Notes under the pieces: generated by a model | Seen by the model: only the letters and a program-made list of their open reading frames with translations | Told to the model about the DNA's origin: nothing | Databases searched by the model: none | Assembly: GCA_017630735.1 (NCBI GenBank) | Contig: JAGBUS010000010.1 | Span: 1 to 39,541, forward strand | DNA from: Alistipes sp. | Lineage (GTDB): Bacteria > Bacteroidota > Bacteroidia > Bacteroidales > Rikenellaceae | Direction: 5' to 3' | Length of the DNA: 39,541 nt | Shown here: positions 15,167 to 23,049 of the stretch, one piece after another | Position numbering within the stretch: position 1 is the stretch's first letter | Layout: each line of letters opens with the position of its first letter | Made by a program: the position numbers and the translations under genes

Positions 15167-15991
15167 CTACGATATTGCGAAGTCGCGAAGACAGTCGTTC
15201 AACGATGTTTTCTTGTCTGTCGACTCCTTGCGGCGACCGATAATCAAGGCACACTGAACGCCATACTCTCCTGCTGGGAACTTCTTGGTGTATGTGCCCG
15301 ATACTACCACTGAACGTGGTGGCACATAGCCCTTATACTCCACAGGCTCGTCGCCTGTAACGTCGATGATGTGTGTTGAGCCAGTGATTACGGTGTTTGA
15401 GCCGAGAACAGCCTCGCGACAGATATGAGCGCCCTCAACAACAATCGAGCGTGAGCCGATGAAGCAGTTATCCTCGATGATTACTGGCGATGCCTGCACA
15501 GGCTCCAATACTCCGCCGATGCCCACGCCACCCGATAGGTGAACATTCTTACCAATCTGTGCGCATGAGCCTACAGTTGCCCATGTGTCGACCATAGTGC
15601 CGCTATCCACGTATGCACCTATATTTACATACGAAGGCATAAGTATAGCTCCTGGCGCGATGTAAGCACCATAGCGTGCTACAGCATGAGGAACAACACG
15701 CACGCCCAACTCCTCATAGCCGTGTTTCAGTTCCATCTTATCGTACCACTCCAACTCGCCAGCGGTCATAGTGCGCATAGTCTGAATAGGGAAGTACATA
15801 ATAATAGCCTTCTTCACCCACTCGTTAACCTGCCACTTGCTATTCTCCAAGTCGATAGGCTCGGCGCAACGTACCACGCCCTTATCTACAGCCTCAACGA
15901 TGCGACGAATAACATCCTTTACCTCCTCCTTTTGGAGCATATCGCGGTTCTCCCATGCTTGCTCAACAATCTCTCTCTCTATCTCAAACAT
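15167..15991 (-). CDS. dapD: Tetrahydrodipicolinate N-succinyltransferase
   Basis: Succinylates 2,3,4,5-tetrahydropyridine-2,6-dicarboxylate in the succinylase branch of lysine and meso-diaminopimelate synthesis, feeding peptidoglycan. 274 residues, the full length. After an N-terminal helical part there is a left-handed beta-helix of hexapeptide repeats from about residue 105 (VRVVPHAVARYGAYIAPGAI, then AYVDSGTMVDTWATVGSCAQ and HLSGGVGIGGVLEP), ending with a C-terminal strand pair (SGTYTKKFPAG). It begins 12 bp after the dxs stop, so it is the distal gene of a dxs-dapD operon; the two pathways are not otherwise linked. Confidence 0.97.
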   Translation of the reverse strand: MFEIEREIVEQAWENRDMLQKEEVKDVIRRIVEAVDKGVVRCAEPIDLENSKWQVNEWVKKAIIMYFPIQTMRTMTAGELEWYDKMELKHGYEELGVRVVPHAVARYGAYIAPGAILMPSYVNIGAYVDSGTMVDTWATVGSCAQIGKNVHLSGGVGIGGVLEPVQASPVIIEDNCFIGSRSIVVEGAHICREAVLGSNTVITGSTHIIDVTGDEPVEYKGYVPPRSVVVSGTYTKKFPAGEYGVQCALIIGRRKESTDKKTSLNDCLRDFAIS

Positions 15992-16003
15992 AATTCCAAT
16001 TAT

Positions 16004-17869
16004 TTACATATTATTAATAGTCGTTAGTAGTGCCTCCTCGTCATAACCACACTCGGCATACAACTCCGAAGGCTTACCATGATGTACAAAGTAGTCATCA
16101 ATACCCAAGGTCTTCACCTTTGGTGTATAGCCCTTGCGTGCAAGATGTGCGAGAATAGCCTCTCCCACGCCACCACGTATTATACCATCCTCAATGGTTA
16201 TTATTCGTGAGAATTTTGCCCCTATCTCCTCAATGAGCTCTGTGTCAAGAGGCTTAGCATAACGCATATCGTATACGGCAACGCTGCGTGATGACTTTTC
16301 GGCAGCCCTCATGGCAACATTCACCATGGTGCCGATACCGATAATCGCTATATCGGTACCCTTGCGAAGTTGCTCGCCACGACCCTCAATCAGCTCCTCA
16401 AATTGTGTATCTCGCCATATCATACCCTCGCCAATGCCTCGTGGATAACGTATCACCGTAGGGTGGTCTGCCAACGACGCTGTATACATCATCTGGCGGA
16501 GCATCCATTCGTTACGTGGTGCTGCGATTGTGATATTTGGCAAACATCCGAAGTATGCAAGGTCAAAGGCTCCATGGTGGGTAGCTCCATCCTCACCAAC
16601 GATGCCCGCACGGTCGAGACACATCACAACAGGCAAGTTCTGCAGTGCTACGTCGTGAATGACATTGTCGTAGGCACGTTGCATAAACGAGGAGTATATG
16701 TTGCAGAATGGTCGGTTGCCACCTGCGGCTAAGCCTGCAGAGAAGGTTACGGCATGTCCCTCGGCAATACCCACATCGAAACATCTGTCGGGCATCTCCT
16801 GCATGACGATGTTCATCGAGCATCCTGATGGCATGGCAGGTGTGATACCCACAATCTTGTCATTCTTGCGTGCCAAGTCGAGGAGGGTCTGACCAAAGAC
16901 ATCCTGATAGCGGTCTGCGGGGTAGTTGCTCTTTTTGCGTGCTCCCGACTCTACATCGTAGCATCCTGGAGCATGCCATACAGCAGGGTTTGCCTCTGCT
17001 GGAGCGTAGCCCTTGCCCTTTGTGGTCTTAATATGTAGAATCTTAGGTCCTCCAATCACCTTAAGTGCTGTTAATGTGCGTATTAGCTCCCCGATGTCGT
17101 GACCATCAACAGTGCCGAAATATCGGAAGTTAAGACTCTCAAAGAGGTTACTTTTTTGAAGCAATCCGTGCTTTATAGCATTACCTGTCTTACGAACCAG
17201 ACGATGTAGCGGAGGAATTATTGAGAGACCTCGCCACAAGGTGCTTTTAAGATTATTGTACCAGCGTGATGTGGAGATATGTACCAAGTAGCTATCTAAT
17301 GCACCTACAGGCTTGTCGATAGACATCTCATTGTCGTTCAGCACAACGAGAATATCCGTATTTGGCGACGCTCCTGCATTGTTGAGACCCTCGAAAGCAA
17401 GACCTCCTGTCAGTGCGCCGTCACCAATCACCGCAACAACATGGTGTTGCTCGTTTTGTAGCTCCTGAGCCTTGGCAATGCCGAGAGCTGCCGAGATGCT
17501 CACCGAGGCATGACCGCCACCAAAGGCGTCGTAGCGGCTCTCGCTCATACGTGGAAATCCGCTGATACCGCCATATTTACGATTTGTGATAAAGGCATCG
17601 CGACGCTCGGTGATAATCTTATGTGCGTATGCTTGATGTCCAACATCCCATACGATGCTATCCGCAGGTGTGTCGTAGACGTAGTGCAGGGCTATTGTAA
17701 GTTCCACAGTGCCCAGACTCGATCCGAGATGACCTGGGTTTGTGGCACAACAATCGACGATATAACGACGTAGTTCGTCGGCATATATCCTCAACTCCTT
17801 GATGCTCAGTTTGCGTAACTCCTGAGGGGAGTTAATACGCTTGAGGTATGTGTACTCTATATCGTTCAT
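16004..17869 (-). CDS. dxs: 1-deoxy-D-xylulose-5-phosphate synthase
   Basis: Thiamine-diphosphate enzyme joining pyruvate and glyceraldehyde-3-phosphate, the first step of the MEP isoprenoid pathway (ispH of the same pathway is at 22160). 621 residues from the chosen ATG. Visible blocks are VWDVGHQAYAHKI, the ThDP motif GDGALTGGLAFEGLNNAG, the central FRYFGTVDGHDI, EGHAVTFSAGLA and the C-terminal transketolase domain with ITIEDGIIRGGVGEAI. The ATG at 17869 is preferred over 17878 because AGAAGGA lies 8 nt before it, whereas it would touch the 17878 start directly; the difference is only three residues. Confidence 0.97.
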   Translation of the reverse strand: MNDIEYTYLKRINSPQELRKLSIKELRIYADELRRYIVDCCATNPGHLGSSLGTVELTIALHYVYDTPADSIVWDVGHQAYAHKIITERRDAFITNRKYGGISGFPRMSESRYDAFGGGHASVSISAALGIAKAQELQNEQHHVVAVIGDGALTGGLAFEGLNNAGASPNTDILVVLNDNEMSIDKPVGALDSYLVHISTSRWYNNLKSTLWRGLSIIPPLHRLVRKTGNAIKHGLLQKSNLFESLNFRYFGTVDGHDIGELIRTLTALKVIGGPKILHIKTTKGKGYAPAEANPAVWHAPGCYDVESGARKKSNYPADRYQDVFGQTLLDLARKNDKIVGITPAMPSGCSMNIVMQEMPDRCFDVGIAEGHAVTFSAGLAAGGNRPFCNIYSSFMQRAYDNVIHDVALQNLPVVMCLDRAGIVGEDGATHHGAFDLAYFGCLPNITIAAPRNEWMLRQMMYTASLADHPTVIRYPRGIGEGMIWRDTQFEELIEGRGEQLRKGTDIAIIGIGTMVNVAMRAAEKSSRSVAVYDMRYAKPLDTELIEEIGAKFSRIITIEDGIIRGGVGEAILAHLARKGYTPKVKTLGIDDYFVHHGKPSELYAECGYDEEALLTTINNM

Positions 17870-17920
17870 TGTAACCATCCTTCTTTTCGTATAGCTATGC
17901 TACACATTATAATTAATCTA

Positions 17921-17928
17921 CAAATATA
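17921..17928 (-). promoter_or_regulatory. -7 box upstream of dxs
   Basis: Minus-strand TATATTTG (complement of 17921-17928), giving a leader of about 48 nt. No -33 element with correct spacing is obvious in the AT-rich flank. Confidence 0.5.
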
Positions 17929-18009
17929 AGATTTTTTTTGCACATCAACGACCTTTTTCATCAAAAACCATACGACACAGCCCAAAAAATAAAAACTATG
18001 GCTAAAAGA

Positions 18010-18040
18010 TTGTATATTTAGCCAAAAATAACTATCTTCG
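18010..18040 (+). promoter_or_regulatory. Promoter of pyrH
   Basis: TTG at 18010-18012, 20-nt spacer, TATCTTCG at 18033-18040, one mismatch from TAnnTTTG. The leader to the pyrH ATG would be about 34 nt and very A-rich. Confidence 0.65.
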
Positions 18041-18078
18041 CATAATTTAAAAAAATATAAAGCATATCTAAATAAGTT

Positions 18079-18795
18079 ATGGCAACATCTAAGTATCGCA
18101 GAATATTATTAAAGCTCAGTGGTGAGTCGTTGCAGGGCAAGCAGAACTATGGTCACGACGTGGAGGTATTGAATGCCTATGCAGAGCAGATTAAGCGTAT
18201 AAAGAATATGGGTGTGGAGATAGGTATCGTTATTGGTGGCGGTAATATCTTCCGTGGTATTCAGGGCGCAGGACGTGGCTTCGACCGCGTTAAGGGCGAC
18301 CAAATGGGTATGCTGGCAACAATCATCAACTCCCTTGCGTTGCAGTCGGCACTTGAGTCGGCAGGTGTAAAGGCTAAGGTGCTTACATCTATCCGTATGG
18401 AGCCTATTGGCGAGTACTACTCTAAGGCTAAGGCTATTGAGTATCTTGAGGCAGGATATATCGTAATTATCGGTGGTGGCACATCAAACCCATACTTCTC
18501 TACCGATACAGCTTCGGCACTTCGCGGCATAGAGATTGAAGCAGAGGTAATGTTCAAGGGCACGCGCGTAGATGGCATCTACACTGCCGACCCAGAGAAG
18601 GATCCTACAGCTACAAAGTTTGATACCATCACATTCGATGAGGTTCTCGCACGTCGCCTTAAGGTTATGGATCAAACAGCATTTACGTTGTGCCGCGAGA
18701 ATCACCTCTCGCTCATAGTATTCGATATGGATACAGTGGGTAATCTCGAAAAGGTTGTGGCAGGCGAGAATATCGGAACAATTGTTACTGAGTAA
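18079..18795 (+). CDS. pyrH: UMP kinase
   Basis: Bacterial hexameric UMP kinase of the amino acid kinase fold, phosphorylating UMP to UDP with ATP. 238 residues, normal length. Family blocks are the N-terminal RRILLKLSGESL, GIVIGGGNIFRG, DQMGMLATIINSLALQ, IIGGGTSNPYFSTDTASALR and the C-terminal VFDMDTVGNLEKVV. It is the first gene of pyrH - thioredoxin - frr; pyrH and frr are normally adjacent, and the thioredoxin gene has been inserted between them here. Confidence 0.97.
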   Translation: MATSKYRRILLKLSGESLQGKQNYGHDVEVLNAYAEQIKRIKNMGVEIGIVIGGGNIFRGIQGAGRGFDRVKGDQMGMLATIINSLALQSALESAGVKAKVLTSIRMEPIGEYYSKAKAIEYLEAGYIVIIGGGTSNPYFSTDTASALRGIEIEAEVMFKGTRVDGIYTADPEKDPTATKFDTITFDEVLARRLKVMDQTAFTLCRENHLSLIVFDMDTVGNLEKVVAGENIGTIVTE

Positions 18796-18838
18796 CTACT
18801 TATTGATTAAAACAATAATCTTAAAAAAAATTATAGTT

Positions 18839-19438
18839 ATGGCAATTAAGACTAATTATAAGAAACGTGGCTCTACGCTCACACTATTGGTTATGCTTGC
18901 AGCACTTATAGCTCTTGTTGTGGCTATCATTCTATGGCCTGTTGATGCTACTGCATCGCGTGTGGAGTACCCATCACAGCAGGATGACATCGAGTCAACA
19001 ACCCTTGTTAAGGCGGGTGAGATGGCTCCAGACTTTATCGTTGAGATGCTTGATGGTAGCAAGGTTACCCTTGTTGAGAACCGTGGTAAGGTGGTGCTTG
19101 TATCGTTTTGGGCTACATGGTGCCCTCCATGCCGTTTGGAGTTGTCGCACATGCAGAAGGATGTTATCGACCGCTTTGCAGGTGAGGACTTAGTGGTGCT
19201 TCCTATCTCTCGTGGTGAGGAGCGTAAGACCGTAGAGTCGTACATCAGCAAGATGGGTTATACATTCCCTGTAGGTCTTGATACTACACAGGCTATCTAT
19301 AGTAAGTATGCATCTAACTATGTACCACGCAGCGTGGTTATCGACCGTGAGGGTATGGTTGTGTATGTTGGCGTTGGCTACGATGAGCAGATAGCAAAGG
19401 AGATAGAGCAGGCAATTTTTGAGGCTCTTCAGAAGTAG
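18839..19438 (+). CDS. TlpA/ResA-like membrane-anchored thioredoxin-family protein
   Basis: 199 residues. A basic N-terminus and one membrane segment (about 14-35) anchor a periplasmic thioredoxin-fold domain (about 58-199). The active site is WCPPC with Cys95 and Cys98. The APDFIVEMLDGSKVTL strand and cis-Pro region YVPRSVVIDREG are of the TlpA/AhpC-TSA type. Likely role is reduction of periplasmic disulfides, for instance in cytochrome maturation, but no partner is nearby to decide. The ATG at 18839 is preferred because the reading frame extends upstream only into pyrH. It lies 43 bp after pyrH and 36 bp before frr. Confidence 0.9.
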   Translation: MAIKTNYKKRGSTLTLLVMLAALIALVVAIILWPVDATASRVEYPSQQDDIESTTLVKAGEMAPDFIVEMLDGSKVTLVENRGKVVLVSFWATWCPPCRLELSHMQKDVIDRFAGEDLVVLPISRGEERKTVESYISKMGYTFPVGLDTTQAIYSKYASNYVPRSVVIDREGMVVYVGVGYDEQIAKEIEQAIFEALQK

Positions 19439-19474
19439 GACATAAAACGAGATAAACTAAATAAAGATAAAAGT

Positions 19475-20032
19475 ATGGATACCAAAACTATTTTGGCAGA
19501 GGCTACCGATCGTATGCAGCGTGCATTAGATCACCTCGCAGAGGAGCTTCTCAACATCCGCGCTGGTAAGGCGTCGGTAAATGTTCTTAATGGCGTATTT
19601 GTAGATTACTATGGCTCACAGACTCCAGTATCAGGCGTGGCAAGTGTTACAGTGCCAGATGCTAAGACTGTTCTCATTCAGCCATGGGATAAGAATATGA
19701 TTCGCCCTATCGAGAAGGCTATCATCGACTCTAACATCGGTCTTACACCATCAAACAATGGTGAGCATATCCGTCTCTCAATCCCACCTCTCACCGAGGA
19801 TCGTCGTAAGGAGATTGTAAAGAACGTTAAGGGCGAGGGTGAGACTGCACGTATCAGCCTCCGTAACGCTCGTCGTGATGCTGTTGAGGCATTCAAGAAG
19901 GCTCAGAAGGAGGGCATGTCTGAGGATGAGCAGAAGGATGGCGAGGCACAGGTACAGAAGCTTCTTGAGAAGTTCACCAAGCTTATTGATGTTGAGTTGG
20001 AGAAGAAGGAGAAAGAGGTAATGACCGTGTAA
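19475..20032 (+). CDS. frr: Ribosome recycling factor
   Basis: Splits post-termination ribosomes together with EF-G. 185 residues, the standard length. Conserved blocks are LNIRAGKASVNVLNGVFVDYYGSQTPV, the PWDKNM region, IGLTPSNNGEHIRLSIPPLTEDRRKE and the long C-terminal helix ISLRNARRDAVEAFKKA. Codon bias is strong. The stop codon touches the left arm of the structured element beginning at 20031, the same gene-element arrangement seen at ilvE. Confidence 0.98.
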   Translation: MDTKTILAEATDRMQRALDHLAEELLNIRAGKASVNVLNGVFVDYYGSQTPVSGVASVTVPDAKTVLIQPWDKNMIRPIEKAIIDSNIGLTPSNNGEHIRLSIPPLTEDRRKEIVKNVKGEGETARISLRNARRDAVEAFKKAQKEGMSEDEQKDGEAQVQKLLEKFTKLIDVELEKKEKEVMTV

Positions 20033-20160
20033 TTTGGGGTGATAAGCAGCAATCTGCGGCATATCCCAAAAAGATAACCCATCGGGGCTGTACTATTTGT
20101 ACTATCCCCGATGGGTTACTTTTGTGATATACCATATCTCACTGCTTCTAACCCCAAATT
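20031..20160 (+). repeat. Three-hairpin structured intergenic element, copy 2 (downstream of frr)
   Basis: The closing stem is AATTTGGGGT (20031-20040) with ACCCCAAATT (20151-20160), 10 bp and perfect. Inside are a GATA...TATC hairpin with inner GCAG/CTGC (20041-20065), a 13-bp perfect central stem (20075-20087 with 20106-20118) with inner GTAC/GTAC, and a GATATACCATATC hairpin (20125-20137). Conserved unpaired blocks are shared with copy 1 at 710-837 while all the main stems have changed on both sides. The central stem followed by CTTTTG may also terminate frr transcripts. Confidence 0.82.
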
Positions 20161-20163
20161 CAG

Positions 20164-20181
20164 CTCTTGTTATACAACTTC
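20164..20181 (+). repeat. 18-bp repeat CTCTTGTTATACAACTTC, copy 2
   Basis: Exact copy of 13791-13808, placed 3 bp after the structured element and 10 nt before the terminator at 20192. Confidence 0.7.
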
Positions 20182-20191
20182 TAAAAGAACG

Positions 20192-20230
20192 GAGGATGTC
20201 CGCATAGCTTGTTGGACATCCTCTTTTATT
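20192..20230 (+). terminator. Terminator between frr and the DUF3467 gene
   Basis: Stem GAGGATGTCC (20192-20201) with GGACATCCTC (20214-20223), 10 bp, followed by TTTTATT. Lies between convergent genes. Confidence 0.85.
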
Positions 20231-20534
20231 ATGCGTTTCCTTTGCCGCCAAATGGGTCAATCATAGGCTGCTTTGAACGGATATGTATAGGTCCTAAGTT
20301 GCTCTCATAGCGTGTGATATTCTCCTGAAGCGAAAGAAGTAGACGCTTAGCGTGCTCAGGGGTGAGGACAACGCGGCTACGTACACGTGCCTTAGGAAGA
20401 CCTGGAAGCATAGCTGCAAAGTCGAGGATAAATTCCGAAGTGGAGTGTGTGATAATGGCGAGGTTACAGTAGTTACCCTGTCCTACTTGTTCGTCGAGTT
20501 GTATCTCAATCTCCTGTCTTTTAGTCTCACTCAT
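20229..20534 (-). CDS. DUF3467 domain-containing protein
   Basis: 101-residue cytosolic protein without signal or membrane segment. The sequence matches the DUF3467 family as I remember it: EIEIQLDEQVGQGNYCNLAIITHSTSEFILDFA, then PGLPKARVRSRVVLTPEHAKRLLLSLQENI. The function is unknown; members are common single genes in Bacteroidetes. It stands alone, convergent with frr, and its last codons reach into the terminator flank. Confidence 0.88.
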   Translation of the reverse strand: MSETKRQEIEIQLDEQVGQGNYCNLAIITHSTSEFILDFAAMLPGLPKARVRSRVVLTPEHAKRLLLSLQENITRYESNLGPIHIRSKQPMIDPFGGKGNA

Positions 20535-20692
20535 AGCTAAATGATATTTTTTGGTTAATATTTATGACTAATTATTTTGTAAAAATAAGAAAATATTTGC
20601 TAATAACCAAAAATTACAAAAACTACACCCGAAAAATAATAAATCGAGCGAAATATTACTCTTAAGAGATCTAAATATCTCCCAAAAAGTTG

Positions 20693-20700
20693 TATCTTTG
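20693..20700 (+). promoter_or_regulatory. -7 box of the LysE-type exporter operon
   Basis: TATCTTTG at 20693-20700, a perfect TAnnTTTG. No TTTG at the proper -33 distance. Start site expected near 20704, about 60 nt before the exporter ATG. Confidence 0.6.
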
Positions 20701-20707
20701 CCACGAT

Positions 20708-20749
20708 ATGTTTGCCTCATTGTTGAGGCAATATGGGCATAGTGCTTGA
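20708..20749 (+). promoter_or_regulatory. Possible leader peptide and hairpin before the LysE-type exporter
   Basis: An ATG at 20708 opens a 13-codon frame (MFASLLRQYGHSA) ending in TGA at 20747-20749, 16 nt before the exporter ATG. Inside it lies a perfect 8-bp hairpin, TTGCCTCA (20712-20719) with TGAGGCAA (20724-20731), loop TTGT. The predicted start of transcription is only a few nt upstream. Translation is unproven. Confidence 0.3.
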
Positions 20750-20765
20750 AGATAGATGATGCGAT

Positions 20766-21452
20766 ATGTTGGTAGAGATAATTAAGATACTCTTTGGTGG
20801 CTTTTGCGTGGGTCTTGCCTCCTCTGTGACGGTGGGTCCTGTGGCTGTATTGTGCATACAGCGCACGCTGAGCAAGGGACATCTATCAGGTCTTATGTCG
20901 GGATTGGGAATTGCCTGTGCGGATACGCTTATGGCGATACTTGCATTCTCGGTGTATGCCCTGCTAAAGAGCTATATCGATCAGTATAGCACCATTATAC
21001 AGTTCTGTGGAGGTGTATTTGTGGTGATTGTCGGAATCTTAATATTCTTTAAAAACCCTGTGCCCCAGATACGAAAAAACCGAGCTGGCGAGAGTGCTCT
21101 ATGGCAGGATTTCGCCTCGATGTTCGGCTTCACGCTTGCAAATTTTGTGGTTATCATACCCTATATCCTTGCCTTCTTCACAATGTTCAACATCGACCTT
21201 GCGCTTGATGCATCTCAGGTAGCGACAGCCGACATGGATACTCTTCCACAGGTTGGACGTTGGATGACAAATGTGTTGGTCTTGGCAGGGTTCCTTTTAG
21301 GAGCTACATCGTGGTGGCTGGCACTCACGGCAACAATTAACATCTTTCGCAAGGGCTTTCGTCCACGCCACATGCTTACGATAAATCGTATAGCGGGCGT
21401 AGTGATATCTGCGTTGGGTATCATAACCCTTATTTCTGTAATAATAGAATAA
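20766..21452 (+). CDS. LysE/RhtB-family amino-acid exporter
   Basis: 228-residue inner-membrane protein with about six hydrophobic segments: near residues 5-27, 38-65, 70-93, 117-140, 165-188 and 205-227. The N-terminal GLASSVTVGPVAVLCIQRTLSKG matches the conserved LysE glycine/proline region around the first helices. Family members export lysine, arginine, homoserine, threonine or similar amino acids; the substrate here cannot be told. It starts the long plus-strand gene run: cmk begins 2 bp after its stop. The region before it (20535-20690) is AT-rich with no gene. Confidence 0.88.
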   Translation: MLVEIIKILFGGFCVGLASSVTVGPVAVLCIQRTLSKGHLSGLMSGLGIACADTLMAILAFSVYALLKSYIDQYSTIIQFCGGVFVVIVGILIFFKNPVPQIRKNRAGESALWQDFASMFGFTLANFVVIIPYILAFFTMFNIDLALDASQVATADMDTLPQVGRWMTNVLVLAGFLLGATSWWLALTATINIFRKGFRPRHMLTINRIAGVVISALGIITLISVIIE

Positions 21453-21454
21453 CA

Positions 21455-22150
21455 ATGGATAAGAAGAGGATTATTATCGCCATCGATGGACATTCATCGT
21501 GTGGTAAGAGTACGTTTGCTAAGGCTATTGCAGCACGTCTTGGATATATTTTTATCGATACAGGAGCTATGTATCGTGCTGTAACTCTCTATGCTTTGGA
21601 GAATGGTGCGATTGTGAATGGTATTGTCGACGAAGAGCGCGTGGAGGCTATGTTGGGAGATATAGATATCGACTTCAGATTTAACGCCGAGCGTGGTGCC
21701 AGCGACATATATGTTAATGGCGACCTTGTGGAGGGAAAGATACGTACCATTGAGGTTAGCAACTGCGTTAGCCCTGTAAGTTCTATTGGCGCGGTACGTC
21801 ACAAGTTGGTGGCGATACAGCAGCAGATGGGACGCAAGGGTGGTGTTGTTATGGATGGTCGTGATATCGGCACTGTGGTATTCCCAGATGCCGAGCTTAA
21901 GATATATATGACGGCAGATGCTATGGTACGCGCTGAGCGTCGCTTCAAGGAGCTAACAGCGAAGGGTGACAATGTAACGCTTGAGCAGATATACGACAAT
22001 GTTGTATCGCGCGACAAGGCTGATATGACACGAGCAATCTCGCCTTTGCGTAAGGCGGAGGATGCTATCGTGTTGGATAACTCTCACATGAGCGTTGAGG
22101 AGCAGATGACGTGGTTCGATGAGCAGTATCGTCGAGTTATGGAGGCTTAG
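21455..22150 (+). CDS. cmk: Cytidylate kinase
   Basis: Phosphorylates CMP and dCMP. 231 residues, normal for the type 1 family. The P-loop is GHSSCGKS at residues 12-19; IDTGAMYRAVTLYAL, VVMDGRDIGTVVFPDA and the LID region with SRDKADMTRAISPL are family blocks. Two bp separate it from the exporter stop and 9 bp from ispH. The cmk-ispH adjacency is frequent in bacteria. Confidence 0.97.
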   Translation: MDKKRIIIAIDGHSSCGKSTFAKAIAARLGYIFIDTGAMYRAVTLYALENGAIVNGIVDEERVEAMLGDIDIDFRFNAERGASDIYVNGDLVEGKIRTIEVSNCVSPVSSIGAVRHKLVAIQQQMGRKGGVVMDGRDIGTVVFPDAELKIYMTADAMVRAERRFKELTAKGDNVTLEQIYDNVVSRDKADMTRAISPLRKAEDAIVLDNSHMSVEEQMTWFDEQYRRVMEA

Positions 22151-22159
22151 GAGTAGGGT

Positions 22160-23029
22160 ATGCGCGTTGTTATAGATGATAATTCGGGCTTTTGCTTCGG
22201 CGTAGTGCGAGCAATAGGTGATGCTGAGAGTGCCTTGCAGAGCAGGGATATTGTATACTGCCTGGGCGATATCGTACATAACCGTGTTGAGGTGCAACGC
22301 CTGGAGAATATGGGTCTTAGGACTATCAGCCACGATGATATAGATAGCCTTAAGGGTGAGACCCTTCTCATCCGTGCACATGGCGAGCCACCACGCACCT
22401 ACGAGCGAGCTAAGGCTCTTGGTATAGATATCGTTGATGCTACATGTCCTGTTGTCGCTCGCCTACAACGTTGTGTGCGTGATGCCTACGCGCAGATGGC
22501 AGAGGTTAATGGACGTGTGGTGCTTCTTGGTAAGCGTGGACATGCCGAGGTTATAGGTCTCACGGGTCAGGTGGATGATGATGTTACGGTTGTAGAGCGC
22601 GAGGAGGATTTGCAGGACTTGGACTATTCACGTCCTATATACTTCCTGTCGCAGACAACACAAAGCATTGAGCTCTTTAACCATTTGGCAGATGTTATAC
22701 GTGGTCGCATGGCTGATGGCGTAGAGTTTGTTGTTAACGATACTATTTGTCGTCGTGTGGCAGGTCGTGAGGCGTTGTTAAGCGACTTCTCGAAGAGTGT
22801 GGATGTTGTGTTGTTTGTATGTGGTCGTAAATCCTCAAATGGCAAGGTGTTGTCGGATGTATGTCGCAAGGCAAATCCTAAGTGTTATAATATTGAGGAG
22901 GCGTCCGAGGTAGATATGTCGTGGTTGGAGGGTGCTGAGAGTGTTGGTATTTGTGGTGCTACATCCACTCCGCGATGGCTTATGGAGGATGTCGCAAAGG
23001 CTGTAGAGGCTATGAGTGAGGAGAAGTAG
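22160..23029 (+). CDS. ispH: 4-hydroxy-3-methylbut-2-enyl diphosphate reductase
   Basis: Last enzyme of the MEP isoprenoid pathway, forming IPP and DMAPP, with a [4Fe-4S] cluster. 289 residues. The three cluster cysteines are present: Cys12 (SGFCFGV), Cys96 (DATCPVV) and Cys197 (NDTICRRV). Substrate residues His40 (IVHNR), His74 (RAHGE) and His128 with Glu130 (GHAEV) are also visible, and the GATSTPRWL block follows. Some family members carry a fused ribosomal S1 domain; this one does not. Confidence 0.97.
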   Translation: MRVVIDDNSGFCFGVVRAIGDAESALQSRDIVYCLGDIVHNRVEVQRLENMGLRTISHDDIDSLKGETLLIRAHGEPPRTYERAKALGIDIVDATCPVVARLQRCVRDAYAQMAEVNGRVVLLGKRGHAEVIGLTGQVDDDVTVVEREEDLQDLDYSRPIYFLSQTTQSIELFNHLADVIRGRMADGVEFVVNDTICRRVAGREALLSDFSKSVDVVLFVCGRKSSNGKVLSDVCRKANPKCYNIEEASEVDMSWLEGAESVGICGATSTPRWLMEDVAKAVEAMSEEK

Positions 23030-23049
23030 TAATTTATAATCTAAGATTT

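Noticed and set aside
20568..20882. 104-codon minus-strand frame
   Set aside because: It lies opposite the LysE-type gene and its leader; composition is that of a shadow frame.
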